Assembly: GCF_014905175.1 (NCBI RefSeq)
Contig: NC_057788.1
Location: 21,546,154 to 21,610,153 of the forward strand
DNA length: 64,000 nucleotides
Direction of reading: 5' to 3'
Source: Aphidius gifuensis
Taxonomy: Eukaryota; Arthropoda; Insecta; Hymenoptera; Braconidae
Every line of letters starts with the position of its first letter. The stretch's first letter is position 1. A program made the translations under genes and the position numbers. The notes under the pieces were generated by a model that saw nothing but the letters and a program-made list of their open reading frames with translations, made no database searches and was not told where the DNA came from. Of this stretch, positions 14,001 to 25,358 are shown in pieces.

Positions 14001-17000
14001 GAAATTCATCTGTTGAGGTGCTTCAGACATATTCGCAAAAAGGCATCTTTTTCTTCCCCCTTTAATTCTTGTTGAGCACCCGCTTCTTCTTATCCCGATG
14101 ATAAACATTTTTGAAGTTTTTTTTTTAAGACTTTGGGTCTTTATTCTTCATCAATTTCAGACACAAGATTGTTGAAAGAAAAATTTTTGCCATGGGAAAA
14201 ACTTCAATTTTTTAATTTGAAATTACATATAAAAAAAAAAATAAAAATAATAATTTATTATTCAATATATAAAATAGAAATAAACAATAATAAAAATTTT
14301 TTATTTTTTTTTTCTATATGAAAAAAAATAAAAGTCATAATTAAAAATTTAATTTATAAATGATTGATAATCCAATGGGGTTTATCAATCATCACAATTG
14401 TTAAATGTGATATTGATCTAATGTATTTTTTTATTTTTATTTTTGTTAAACAGTGTATATTGGTATGTGGTGGTTTTTTTAAAATAACGACTTAATATCA
14501 TAGTCAAGATTATCTGATCGATCAAGCTCCCCCGGGGTACAATGAGACTTAAGGCTGTATTGGGTAAATTATAGAAACCGGTTAGTCAACCGGGTGATGA
14601 TCAAAAAAGTTGTCCTCAAGCACCTTTAATTTTTCTTATCGCAATATGCTTGGACAGTTTTGTATATGTATGCACATGTACTGTATGGGATATATACAAA
14701 CTCGCAAAGCGACCGACAAGAGAACAAAAGACCAAGTTGAATCTGACTTTAAAAAAAACCAAATCTTTATGAGGTGGGTGACTATTATATCCAACGTGTA
14801 TAACAACAAAAAAAATTTCACTGTACAAGTGTGAACGCATGTCAATTCTGCGCTATAGTGCGCGAATGAAGAAAAAAAATTTTAAAAAAAGTAAAAATTA
14901 AATAATAAAAAAACCATAGGGGAATAAATGACGAGTATAGAGGTAAAAAGTATATTAAAAATCACGATAATATTCAAACAGTGAATATTTTTAATTTTAT
15001 TATTCAATTGAAATTTAGTTATATATATATTTCTCATGAACTCGGTTTGTTTGTCGGTCTATTTGTCTCTCTTGGTTTTTTTTTCCTCATTACTTTGTTT
15101 TATCCATGGATTAAAACATTAGTTTATGTATATATACGCGTATATATAGTCACAGTAAAATGCAGCTGTTATTGCGCTGTCTGCAATATTCATTTCACAA
15201 CATACAAAGACACGCCCCTATTTGTATATAACCACGCCTATGCCTTTGCTGCATACTGCTTTACTATCCGCCTTTTTTTTTTTTTTAATTCAATTTTTTT
15301 TCTTTTTTTTTTTTACTCAAAATTTTCATCATATTTAATTTTTTTTTGGTGCATGATTTTCATTTGAGATATAATACAATATAAATTTTAAAAAATATAT
15401 CATTAATAGGTTGTATTTAATTTTGAAAGAAAATTATTTTTAATTATTATATATTAATAATTGTTCATCAGTGTGACAGGAAGACAATAGACTCAAACGT
15501 GATTTGACGATTGGAAAATTTATTATGATCAATATTTTTGAAGTAAAGTATTTCCTCGTTATTGGAAATATTATTAAAACTATCAAAAAATAAAAATATG
15601 TTTAATTTTAATTTTGAATATAATGGAAGAAAGTTGAAAATCGATATCAGTCACAAGGGTTCTATAGCGAGTATAATTTTCTTCTTGCGAGTGTCACTGA
15701 TCCAACCCTTGGCAGCCATTCCTTCAACACTCTTTGACCCTCCCTCGATCCATATTTTCCCACACTAACATACACACAAACTCAAATACATATACGAGCA
15801 TTTATATATACATATATAGAATGAATAGCCCCATCAACACAAGAGAGTATATGTGCTCTTGGTTTTGCTTGTAAATATATATATATCTCCAGTATATATT
15901 GTAGATGTAATTTAACTGACGCCAAAAAGGGCGTTTGGTAAAACCATCTCAATATCACTACGGACCCTCCATAGTTTGTCCAAAAGTTGTAACTTGTTTT
16001 CACTATACTATGTATGTGCGTGTGTATATATCTTTTTAACAATTCAACAACATCAGTGCCGACAACATCGTGTCTTCACGTTGACGTTGCAAGCGACAGC
16101 AACAGCACCCGTTTAGGTTTGCTGAAACACGACGTTGAGAGTAGTTTTCACGATACTGCTATTAGGTATATATACGATATATATATATATCCAACCAAAC
16201 GGGTTCTTAAGAATTTGCTTAGTGGAATGCCGACAACGTTCACTATTTAACTGGCGTGCGCTACTGCTGATTTCTTATCCTTCCTTTCTCTTCGCGCGCT
16301 ACTACTCTTTTAACTATCATCATGAGTGTATGATACTGGCACCTAGTCATTCTTGATAAATTATCATTGAACTTATTTTAAATGTATTTTTCATGCCTTT
16401 ATAAATTAACCTTATCGTATATTTATCATACGGAAATCATCAATTCTTATATCAAACATTTAATGTATAGTTTGTTTCAAATTTTAAGTAGAGATTCTTC
16501 AACTTTACATACTATGACTTTGAAGAATAACTTTGTGTATTGTTATATATATAGCATATAGTATACTCTTGAGTAAACTTAATGTCAATCGGATTTCAAT
16601 CAATTGCATTATGCTCAATTGAGTTTTGAAATTGTTGTGAACTTCAAAGTAACCTCTGACACCTGCAGTAATCAGTAGTGTATACTTTAAACTGGTCAGC
16701 CGTGAGTGAGTCGCATTTATCTGAGGCTATAATTTTATTGATGATGTGTGTGGAAGTTGACTAGTTTACATTTTAAAAATAACCATCAACCTTGTCTACA
16801 ATTGGCAGCATGCTGATCTAGCCAAGTCATTATTAACAAATGAAATAAAAACTATATATTATTGCTATATATAGCTATATATATCTATAGATCTCTACCT
16901 ATATATAATCATAGACAGTTGGTAAATCATCGAATGGTCTTCATATTTTTAGCACGCATTTAAGCTTTTAGCTTTTGGATTTAACACCATCTCATTTTAC

Positions 17001-20000
17001 AATTTTATCACTATGTTTCACTGGTTTTCCATTCAATCATCACTACTACCAAAAACATGTACAGTCCTCCAGTACAGGAATAAGCTATTGCTTATATACG
17101 ATGTCTTGATTTCATTTCACTTTTTGACTGGTTTCAAAATGAAACATATAGTATACTGTCAAGTGATACTTATGCGGCTAGATGTGATTTGTCTTGGTTT
17201 AGAACATTGCAAAGCAACAAAAGCTCCAGTGCTTTTTGATTTTCCAAGGAATTTAAATATATAAGCTACGACATAGCTTCAGCTCAATGCAAAACCAATT
17301 TATCATCTTCTCAAGACATATACTATATTACCAAGAAATTATGTACGACCCACACCAATATACCTCTGTCATCGTACTTGACAACGATCGCCGTCGCCAA
17401 AAATAAAAAAAGCTCAAAACGGATTTTAATTCATCAGGAGAAAATATTCGATAGAGTATAAACAATGTAAATTAATTCTCAACAAGTCAGATATTCTATT
17501 TGTTTTTTTATTTTTTTTAAAGAATATATACATATGAAAATTTATAAATGTGCTAAATAATTTATTGGCATTTTCACATTGAGCTATACAATGTACAATA
17601 AATACGACAATTTTTATCAGGTTTTACGAGTGTTTACGGTATATATAGAAAGAAAACATTTGATGTTGGAAAATATAGGTACACAGTATTACTGCAAACA
17701 GAGGGATTGTTGATGCTCGTTTAGGCACTCACCAACTTGATACCACTTTACTGTATCTTTTACTCTGTCTTTTCACCGCTTAAAGACAAGTAATTATATA
17801 ATTGCGTAAATTAACTTGAACAGAATAAATCAGCTGTCGTTTAAACGTGATTAAGTGAAATAAATTCCAATTACTGACGATGTTAAATACACCGCAATGG
17901 TTTCGACGTATTTTCTGTTATTTTTTTACTTGTATATATATACTTTTTTTTTTTTTCACATCATTCAATCGTATTTTTATTTGGATTGGAATTTTGCTCT
18001 AGGCAAAATACTATTTATTTTTATTCTTGGTACAAATCATCAATATCATTGACAAATTCAATATGACTTTCATGAATTATTTATCAATGTCGTTTCCACA
18101 CGTTTTTATTCGTGATCAAATGTACATACCACTTGTATACTCATAAGCATTTGTGTGTGTGTAATACGCAACAACAAAAATATGAAGAGTGTGCAAAAAT
18201 AACAGACATATTTTCATTACAAAATAATGTATATGTTTATCTATTTTTGATAGACTAAATAGCTATTTTCATTGTCAATAAATTCCTTGTTAATTGAAAA
18301 TTTACAATGAAAATGATTTTCTTTTTTTTTTTGATGCTTGAGTACTGATAATGTTGTCACCACACTTTGAGTGTTGCCAATAAATTATTTATATTGACAA
18401 TTAATTTAACATAATTAAATAATTATAATTAATTGTTAATTATTATTAACAATATTAAAAATATATTATCCTTTATAAAAATAGTTTCTTTGAATTTTTA
18501 AATTGTTGTACGTTGGCTATAAAAAAAAAAAATTCTTTCTTTGTACATAAATGATTTATGAAAAGTTTTATGGAATGAAAAAAGTAGACCTCAATAAAAC
18601 GTGAGACTTGGCAAAGATGCAATCACCTTGTTTTACGTGTTAGCTCTTTGCCGAAAACGATATTTGGTAAAGTTGAGTAAAAAAGTTGCTCAAAAGAATT
18701 GAATACCTTATTTTCATGCAAGTAAATTTAATTCTCTGTCATACATCTCGATATTCCGCATATAGTGGTTATATAGAATTTACAAAATAAAAAATTAAAT
18801 TCAATCAAAATTCATTTATTCAATTTCCTTGTGAAAATAAATTTATTTAAATAATTATATATACTTAAAAGGTTATCATATAAAATTAAAAAATTTTGAA
18901 CATTTTTATTTTAATTTTTATTATTTATTGAATTTACAATAAATGTTTTTTGGTATAAAATCTGAATTAGAAAACGCAGTGTTTTTTAAAAAATAGATGC
19001 ATATATATGCAACTTTAAAAAAACATTAGGAAAATAATCAATGACTATTCGTGAGGTCAAGGAACTTTGTTCAAAGTAAATCTAAGGAAAGTTGTATAAC
19101 TATCGTACCATGTTGGCACGCGACTTGAAAATGGCGACTTACAATATGACGTCATTGAAAGTATCGTGCAAAAGAGAAAGATAAAAAATATTCCAATGCG
19201 GCTCAGTGATGCAAACAAACTCATCCGGGGATGGCCAACCAAGCATTTCTATTGGTCAACAAGTATTGTTGGAGGGAGTGGCCGAATACAAGTAGCCCGT
19301 CACTATGTACAGCTACATCGATCTCTTCATAAAAGTCTTTGTCATATATGTGCTTATTTTTTGTTTAAGAAACAAGTCTATTTACTTAACAATTTTAAAT
19401 CCAAATTAACGTCACTCATACAGAATATATATATAATAATTGCATTTTCTGGAAAAAAAAAATTCTTGTTCAGATAGAGAAGAAAAAATTCTGAAAATTT
19501 AAAATATATAATCTGCAAAATAATCGATTGGGAATATATATAACAATTTATATAACAGATAAAAGTGAAATTTTTCTAAAAGAAAAGAAAAAAATGAGCT
19601 TTTGATTATTCAAGCTGAGCTGCTTAATCAAAAAAAGCTTCAATTTTTTTTTTTTTTTTTTATTATGTAAAAAATAATAACATGACTACACAAATAAATA
19701 ATTTTTCGCTAGATTTAATATATATTCAAGCGTCACATATTATATTAATTTCCATTGGCTAAGGTTGTCTGCATGTACCATGATAAAATAAATTAATTTT
19801 CATGTTCATAAGGGTGCACAAATGATCTGGATATTAAAAAAAAAAAGTTTGAACTTTTTCTCAAGCTAAAAGCTCAGGTTTTACTATTATATAAAAATAT
19901 AAAATATTTAACTTAATTATATTTTCAAGAAAATTATAAAGATGAGAAAATAGTTGTCAGTTTTTTTTTTAATTAACTATAATTAACTTAAACTTTGACT

Positions 20001-22105
20001 TTAAAACTGTCGAAAAATAAAAATTAGGATAAGAAAATAAACTTGAAGATAGATTAAATTTCTTTTTCTTTTTTTTTAAATATATATTTATAGTAGTTTA
20101 TCGATAATAAAAGGGTCTTTTTGTCTATCCTTGTCTTAATTTTTTATCTCCTTCACTCTGATGTACTGGCGTTCTTCGGTTTTATTGAATTCCACCTTCG
20201 ACACAGGGAGTCATGATCCCCACTGATAGGGGTCATTACAATGGTTTTTACTTGCAACCCCTGTACTCATAGTCGCTCTTGAAAACGATAAATGAATAAT
20301 AAAAATAATAATGATAAAAAAAAAAGTAAATAAATAAAATAACTCAACTGGAAAGGTATAGAAAAACAATAAAAAAAAAACCTAGTACAAAAGAGGTAAA
20401 ATTTTCATCCCATTTGAAAACATTAATGAAAAGTTTTGTAGTTCAACCAAGAGTTAAATTTTCAATAAATACATCTTATAGAATATTTAATTTTGAGCAT
20501 ACAGATTATAAAATATATTATGATTTTATAATGTTAAGTATATCTTAACAGTTTAATGATCAAAAATTTGTTTAATTTAATATCGAAAAATATGAAAATA
20601 TAATTGATATATATTTATATATAAATCATCTTGATAATGATAAAATTATATATCAAGACACAATAATAAATTCTTTGATCCTCGTGTGACCAGTTGATTT
20701 GCAGAAAATTGAAGTATAAAACCCATCAAAATGATAAATTGCTTCTAGACAATGTTCTATTCTGACTGTTCAATTTCTCGGTTATGTACAAATAAAAAAA
20801 AAAATAAAAGGGCTTATGGTTTGGGTGTTATATGTATTATACACAGCAAATATAAGGCAAATTTTCTATGGGCAAAACCTCCAAGGGTCGTTATTATCTT
20901 TCTCTGTGTTTTGAGGGTTGTTAGGTTTATAGGGTGTTTGGCTAACCCAGACAGTATTGCTTATATTTGTCGAGTCACAAAGTCATCCTTTATCTTCTTG
21001 ACTTTCTGGTATCGAAAATATCAATTACACTTCATGATTAATAGCAAATAAATTAATAATATTATTCAAATAATATTTAACAATTTAATTCAATCAGTTT
21101 TTATTGAAATGAATCAAAGTTATAATCATTGTTTTTAGTATTTCCTTTTTTTTTTTTTTTAGATTGTCTTAAGCAGACAAAATTAAACAACTCGTTCTAA
21201 AGTTTTCCCACTTGGAAAATTAATTTTTAGCTGGAAAATCTAATTTATCAATTAAATTTAATTGATATTGTTTAAATATATTTTCAAAAGTAATTAATTT
21301 TCAAAAGTTTGGGAAAGCTGTTTGTTAATTTACTGCAGTATATGAAGTTTATAAATATATATAAAAGATAATTTAAAATAAATAATAATAAAATATATTA
21401 CATGAGAATTATCGTACTGGAATAAAAAGTGTAAAGAAAATACAGCAAAAAAATAAAATGACAAAAAATATATCCATATATTTTCGAAGCTGGTAATAGA
21501 ACAAACGATAGCACGTGTATCAATCAGATAAATACTCTATTAAATAAGTTCAATAACCTATTTTTAATCTTAGCATCCGTTTTATAAAAAAAAAAAAAAA
21601 AATTATTGTTTGATATATATCTATTCGTATATGAGAACTCAGGTAGAAGAAGCACGTGTCAACACGTGGCACTTGAAATGTATATAAATGCCAATTTAAT
21701 AAACATCAAGCATTTATTTTTTTATTAAATATCTAGATGCATCTATGCATCATTGCATAGTTGATCATTATTTATTACATTGTATTTACATGGTAAAGGA
21801 TATTTAGAAATTTTTTTATTTTTTATCACAGGAGATTATCTGAAAAGAATTAAACTTGTTGAAATGTAGATATGATGATTCAATACACTTGAAAGAATCA
21901 ACAAGCGATATCAGTATATTAAAAACAATGTAACAATGTCAAAATAATTATAAGAAATGTATTTATACTTTTCTTCCAAACTTATTAATCTTTTTCATTT
22001 ATAAAAAATTAATTTGTACATTTATTCTACAGTATCTAATGATTAATTATTGTTTCAGGTCTGGATCCGCAGGTTCAGGATTCCAAGGACCTCTACTGGT
22101 TCTAG
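8001..22105 (+). CDS. vg: Vestigial (transcriptional co-activator), 3' five exons, 5' end missing
   Basis: Vestigial binds the TEAD factor Scalloped and acts as the wing and flight-muscle selector co-activator in the nucleus. Coding exons: 8001-8211, 8287-8442, 12039-12159, 12251-12477 and 22059-22105 (stop TAG 22103-22105). All introns are GT-AG and the phases match, giving 253 residues in frame. Exon 2 holds the Tondu/Scalloped-interaction motif (VVFTHYRGDAATEVEEHF), exon 3 the block PMSTRNFPPSFWNS followed by a His/Tyr-rich stretch, exon 4 a His/Ala-rich stretch beginning EYHHHNMAAAASYGGLL, and exon 5 the C terminus QVQDSKDLYWF; these are the conserved landmarks of insect Vg. Exon 1 is Ser/Pro-rich. 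The visible 5' exon starts at an acceptor (TTTTTTTCAG), so the N terminus lies further upstream. The last intron is 9.6 kb. The Tondu motif separates it from VGLL4/Tgi-type relatives. Confidence 0.93.
8443..12038 (+). other. vg intron of 3.6 kb with regulatory-like islands
   Basis: Intron between the Tondu exon and the FPPSFW exon. It is AT-rich except for islands at about 9130-9310, 10200-10460 and 11270-11560. The last has paired Scalloped-like and Su(H)-like sites (separate entry). No nested gene was recognised; the short ORFs inside are low-complexity. Confidence 0.7.
11270..11565. promoter_or_regulatory. Candidate Notch/Scalloped-responsive vg intronic enhancer A
   Basis: A 295-bp GC-richer island. 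CATTCC (11425-11430, core Scalloped/TEAD site) lies 3 bp from CGTGGGAA (11434-11441, a perfect Su(H) site), followed by AACAATG, a Sox-like site. Drosophila vg carries intronic enhancers driven by Su(H) and by Vg-Sd, so this placement is meaningful. ORFs are open on both strands over the island, which argues that openness reflects composition and not coding. Confidence 0.4.
13310..13440. promoter_or_regulatory. Candidate intronic element with Mad-like and E2F-like sites
   Basis: Contains GACGCC(GCAC), matching the GRCGNC core bound by Mad/Smad proteins, and TTCGCGGGAA (13395-13404), which reads as an E2F-type site (TTCCCGC) on the minus strand. Dpp/Mad input to vg through an intronic enhancer is established in Drosophila; here it is inference from short motifs. 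Confidence 0.3.
13790..13845. promoter_or_regulatory. Candidate Notch/Scalloped site pair B in the vg intron
   Basis: CATTCC at 13801-13806 and TTCTCACG at 13835-13842 (reverse complement CGTGAGAA, matching YGTGRGAA for Su(H)). The pair sits at the edge of a GC-rich stretch that includes GGGGGCCCCGCGCGCC near 13760. Confidence 0.3.
14572..14596. promoter_or_regulatory. Paired Grainyhead-like sites
   Basis: AACCGGTT (14576-14583) is the palindromic Grainyhead consensus; a second near-copy, AACCGGGT, follows at 14588-14595. Grainyhead acts in epithelial enhancers. The nearby segment CTCCCCCGGGG is also GC-rich. Functional meaning is inferred only. Confidence 0.25.
15640..15770. promoter_or_regulatory. 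Candidate Notch/Scalloped site pair C in the vg intron
   Basis: A GC-richer island with CATTCC at 15717-15722 and TTCCCACA at 15757-15764 (reverse complement TGTGGGAA, matching the Su(H) consensus). This is the third such pair in vg introns. Confidence 0.3.
19147..19154. promoter_or_regulatory. CRE palindrome TGACGTCA
   Basis: A perfect CREB/ATF palindrome inside a GC-richer island (about 19070-19340) of the last vg intron. It may be a cAMP or ATF input, or chance. Confidence 0.25.
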
Positions 22106-23529
22106 AGACAATCACCCACATGACAACGAAGAAAGACAATCTAATTTGTTTATTCGACTGAATTAACTATTTAAAGAGAGTGAGAAAATAAAACAAAAAA
22201 AAAAAAAAACTAGAAATGAAGATTATATTATCATGATATAGAATAATATGGACGCAATTTGATGAACTCTTTTATTCATTGTAAAAAAAAAAACAACTAA
22301 AAAAAAAAAGTGTATATAGTGTTACCTAATTATTTTAAGTATAACATTTAAGTTGAATGAGAATCTTATTGTGTTCTTTGTGCATACCATTGACCTAAAA
22401 AAATTGACTGTTGGATAAATTTTAATGAAAGAAAAAATTGACATTTAATAAATATGAATAGAAAAAAAAAGATAAGAAAAATATACTTGATTCATTAATT
22501 GGTAGTTCAAAGAACTCTTATTCACGTTATGTGAATTGTGTGGATTGTGTGAAATTTTTTAAATTGTCGAACGAATGTATTTATTTATCAATAACATGCC
22601 ATATGACATATGCACCTTGAAAAATATGATAAACTTGTTGAGCATATGCACAAATTATTCTTTAATAAATGCCTATATCGTCATCATCATCATCATCATC
22701 ATCATCACCATCATCATCATATATAGCCGATTAAATTGAAAGAAATTGTGTGAAAATAAATATTTAAAAAAATAAATATTGGTTATATTTTTTTAAATTA
22801 AATGTGATAGTTTTGTTAAAAAAATATATAGTAAAGAAAGTAGATAAAAAATAATTAATTTTCTTGTTAATAAGTACTTGGAATATATTAATAAAAGTTT
22901 TAAGTTTAGAAATATATTTTACTTGATATTTATATGGTAGTCAATATATTTTAGGGCATTATTACAAAAATTTTTATAATAGATTATTGGATTATAATTT
23001 TATAACTAAAGTATAATGTGCGAAAAAAATTACATGATTTTAGTATGAAAACAAAGAAGAAGAATCATTACAGCAAGATGGTCTTCAAGTCTTGGTCGTA
23101 AGAAATTATTAATCAATATTTGATCCTTTCTAATAATGGATACAAATTTGTTGATAATAAAAGTGGAGATGATCAACAGTATTTTGATATAAGTAGAATT
23201 TTTTTTATACATACAAAATAACATATTATGCTTGACATTTTTATCATGTGAATTCAAATTTTATACTAACAATAACTCTGTGTTTTTACAGGTTTCGATA
23301 TACTATTTTATACAATCAACACAATTATTATACTTTGGAGTAACTTGTAACATTTTATCAATGTACATGTGAATAATCAATGAATTACATCGATCAGGTA
23401 AGTATAAAAATAAGTTTGAACTTGAAAAAAATACAGATGTCATTATTGACCTCAATTTTAAACTTACAATGCCATATTTAGTGTCAAAAAATGTTACCAA
23501 TTTCATACCAAACACATGTCAATATTAAA
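22106..23529 (+). other. vg 3' UTR and short intergenic spacer
   Basis: The vg stop at 22103 is followed by AT-rich DNA with AATAAA hexamers at 22187-22192 and 22664-22669. A trinucleotide microsatellite lies at 22681-22720. After roughly 22.8 kb nothing but AT-rich spacer is seen before the convergent gustatory receptor gene. Confidence 0.55.
22681..22720 (+). repeat. (TCA)n microsatellite in the vg 3' region
   Basis: Thirteen trinucleotide units with a single interruption (CACCAT) and no length variants inside. It lies just past a candidate polyadenylation hexamer. Confidence 0.9.
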
Positions 23530-25039
23530 TCATTTAAGTAACACGACCAATAATGTCGTTGATGCCCCGATCAACTGAAAATATTTTTTTACTTTTATTA
23601 TTATTACTTATATACAATTAAAAAATTTAACAGTTTTTTTTTTTTTTTAATAATTAATTGTTTTTTAATTATTATAAAAACGTACCGACATTAAAAGTGG
23701 AAGATCAACATTAAAAAGTCCATTCAATGAGGTAAAATTTAATTTTTTTTTATGAAAATACATGGTTGACCTTGAATTATCCTACAAAATTAAACAAATA
23801 AAAATAAATTCGTTTTTTTTTCCATTCAATATATTATTTATTTTATAATAAATATTTAGTATTTTTTGTGATAGAGTTTACCTGAGCAGTATTATTTATT
23901 GACGAATAAGCTGAAAAAATTTCTTCTGATATTTTATTTGCCTATGAAAAATACAATTAGACATTTGTAATTAATAATTTAATAGCGTTGAATATTTATT
24001 TATTATTTAATAATTTAGACAGCCATCGATTTAGAAAAAATATATAGCAACGCAGTCACATTATATATATTGATTAATAATTTGACTTACTTTCCAGCTT
24101 GTAAAATGACAAGAAGCTGTTATTATAAAAAGATGAAAACAAGCAAATAATATACCCAGCCAGGAATAATTTCCAAATGTCAAAACCTTGTTGTCTTTAA
24201 TTCGTTCCAATAATGAATGAACTTGATAAACCAAATTTGTCATATGACCTGTTACCATCAAAAACAGCTCAATTGAATAAAGACTATTTAATTTTTTAGC
24301 TGCTGTAAATAAATTATAATGCATCGATATTGCATCTTCAACTTTAACGTCATTTAATTTTTTTTCCATCATACCGATAAAAAGCTGTTTATTACTATCT
24401 ATAAAGAAAAAACAAAACGAATATTAGCTGCTTTTTTTTAGAGTCAAGTTTATTTTTCTTACCTTTACGAACAGTTAATTTGTATAAATGATTAAATCGA
24501 CGATACAGTATCCACATTATACTTACAAATTTATAAAATTGCATATAAATAATTATATTTGCACAGATAATTAACACTGATACATAAAGTCCTTGATCTT
24601 TAAATTGCAAATACAATAAATAAACACCAACAGTCCAAATAATTATGACAATAATTAAAAAATAACGAATCACATTAATTGTTGGATGATGTTTTTTATT
24701 ATTTTTAAAGCTAGATAATTTATCGTAAATTTGAAGATGATGTAAAACTGTTTTAAGATGATTTATTTTGCAAAGTATAATAACGCCATCAGACACACCT
24801 AGTATCAAATTTAAAATATGTCTTATTATAAAAAAATAATGAATTTTTAAATAGCCAATTTTTTCGATATAATAATACGCCAGGCATCCTCGCACAGTAG
24901 TACTAAATATAATAATCAAAATAGAATAAAAAATTTCCCATTTTTTAATAATTATTGAATTGCCATTATTAATTATTTTGTAAGGAAATAATCCACAAAC
25001 TTTTGCACAATATAAAATTGGTTTAACATCGTTTAACAT
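23530..25039 (-). CDS. Gustatory receptor (insect seven-TM chemoreceptor), five exons
   Basis: A ligand-gated chemosensory channel of the insect Gr family, expected in gustatory neuron membranes. Exons in transcription order: 25039-24463, 24398-24091, 23941-23882, 23781-23686 and 23574-23530; donors and acceptors are GT-AG, phases match, and the product is 361 residues, normal for a Gr. The start (MLNDVKPILYCAKVCGLFPY) has the KP...CGLFPY pattern typical of hymenopteran Grs. Several hydrophobic segments follow. Exon 3 reads ANKISEEIFSAYSS, exon 4 contains FTSLNGLFNVDLPLL (the usual F-x-x-x-G-L-F-x-[VI]-D region before TM7), and exon 5 encodes the last helix LIGASTTLLVVLLK. The family signature TYhhhhhQF is degenerate at the end: Tyr, Gln and Phe are all missing. 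It may be a divergent receptor or an early pseudogene, although no stop or frameshift is seen. Orthology to a named Gr is not determinable here. Confidence 0.82.
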
Positions 25040-25358
25040 TGAAGTGTGTTTGGCTACTAAATTTTTGTAACTATTTCCAAGTCAACTAGAAAATCAATAT
25101 TCTATATACGTTAAATTATAATTTTCTATATATTAATAAATTATCGTAGCTATCGATTATAATCGGTTATTAATTTAGTAAACATAAATAGTTAAAAATG
25201 TATATTTTGTCCAGAAATACAAATCATTATATTTAATTGTCTTCATTATTAATTAGCATAATAAAAAATTATTGATGTCGTTATTTAATGAGCAGTTGAT
25301 AGAGAATGACAATTAAATTTCTTTTAAATAAAATTTTAAATATCATCATCTTTATTCC

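Larger units (their letters stand above)
12478..22058 (+). other. vg last intron, 9.6 kb, with several GC-richer islands
   Basis: GTAAGT donor and TTGTTTCAG acceptor. Islands of balanced composition occur at about 13310-13440, 13620-14110, 14510-14600, 15640-15770, 16040-16290, 19070-19340 and 20160-20290, separated by AT-rich DNA. No nested gene is supported. The islands are candidates for the wing enhancers expected in vg introns; specific sites are listed separately. Confidence 0.7.

Noticed and set aside
14610..14845. ORFs of 69-74 residues on both strands
   Set aside because: No domain, no splice support, within the vg intron, and open on both strands.
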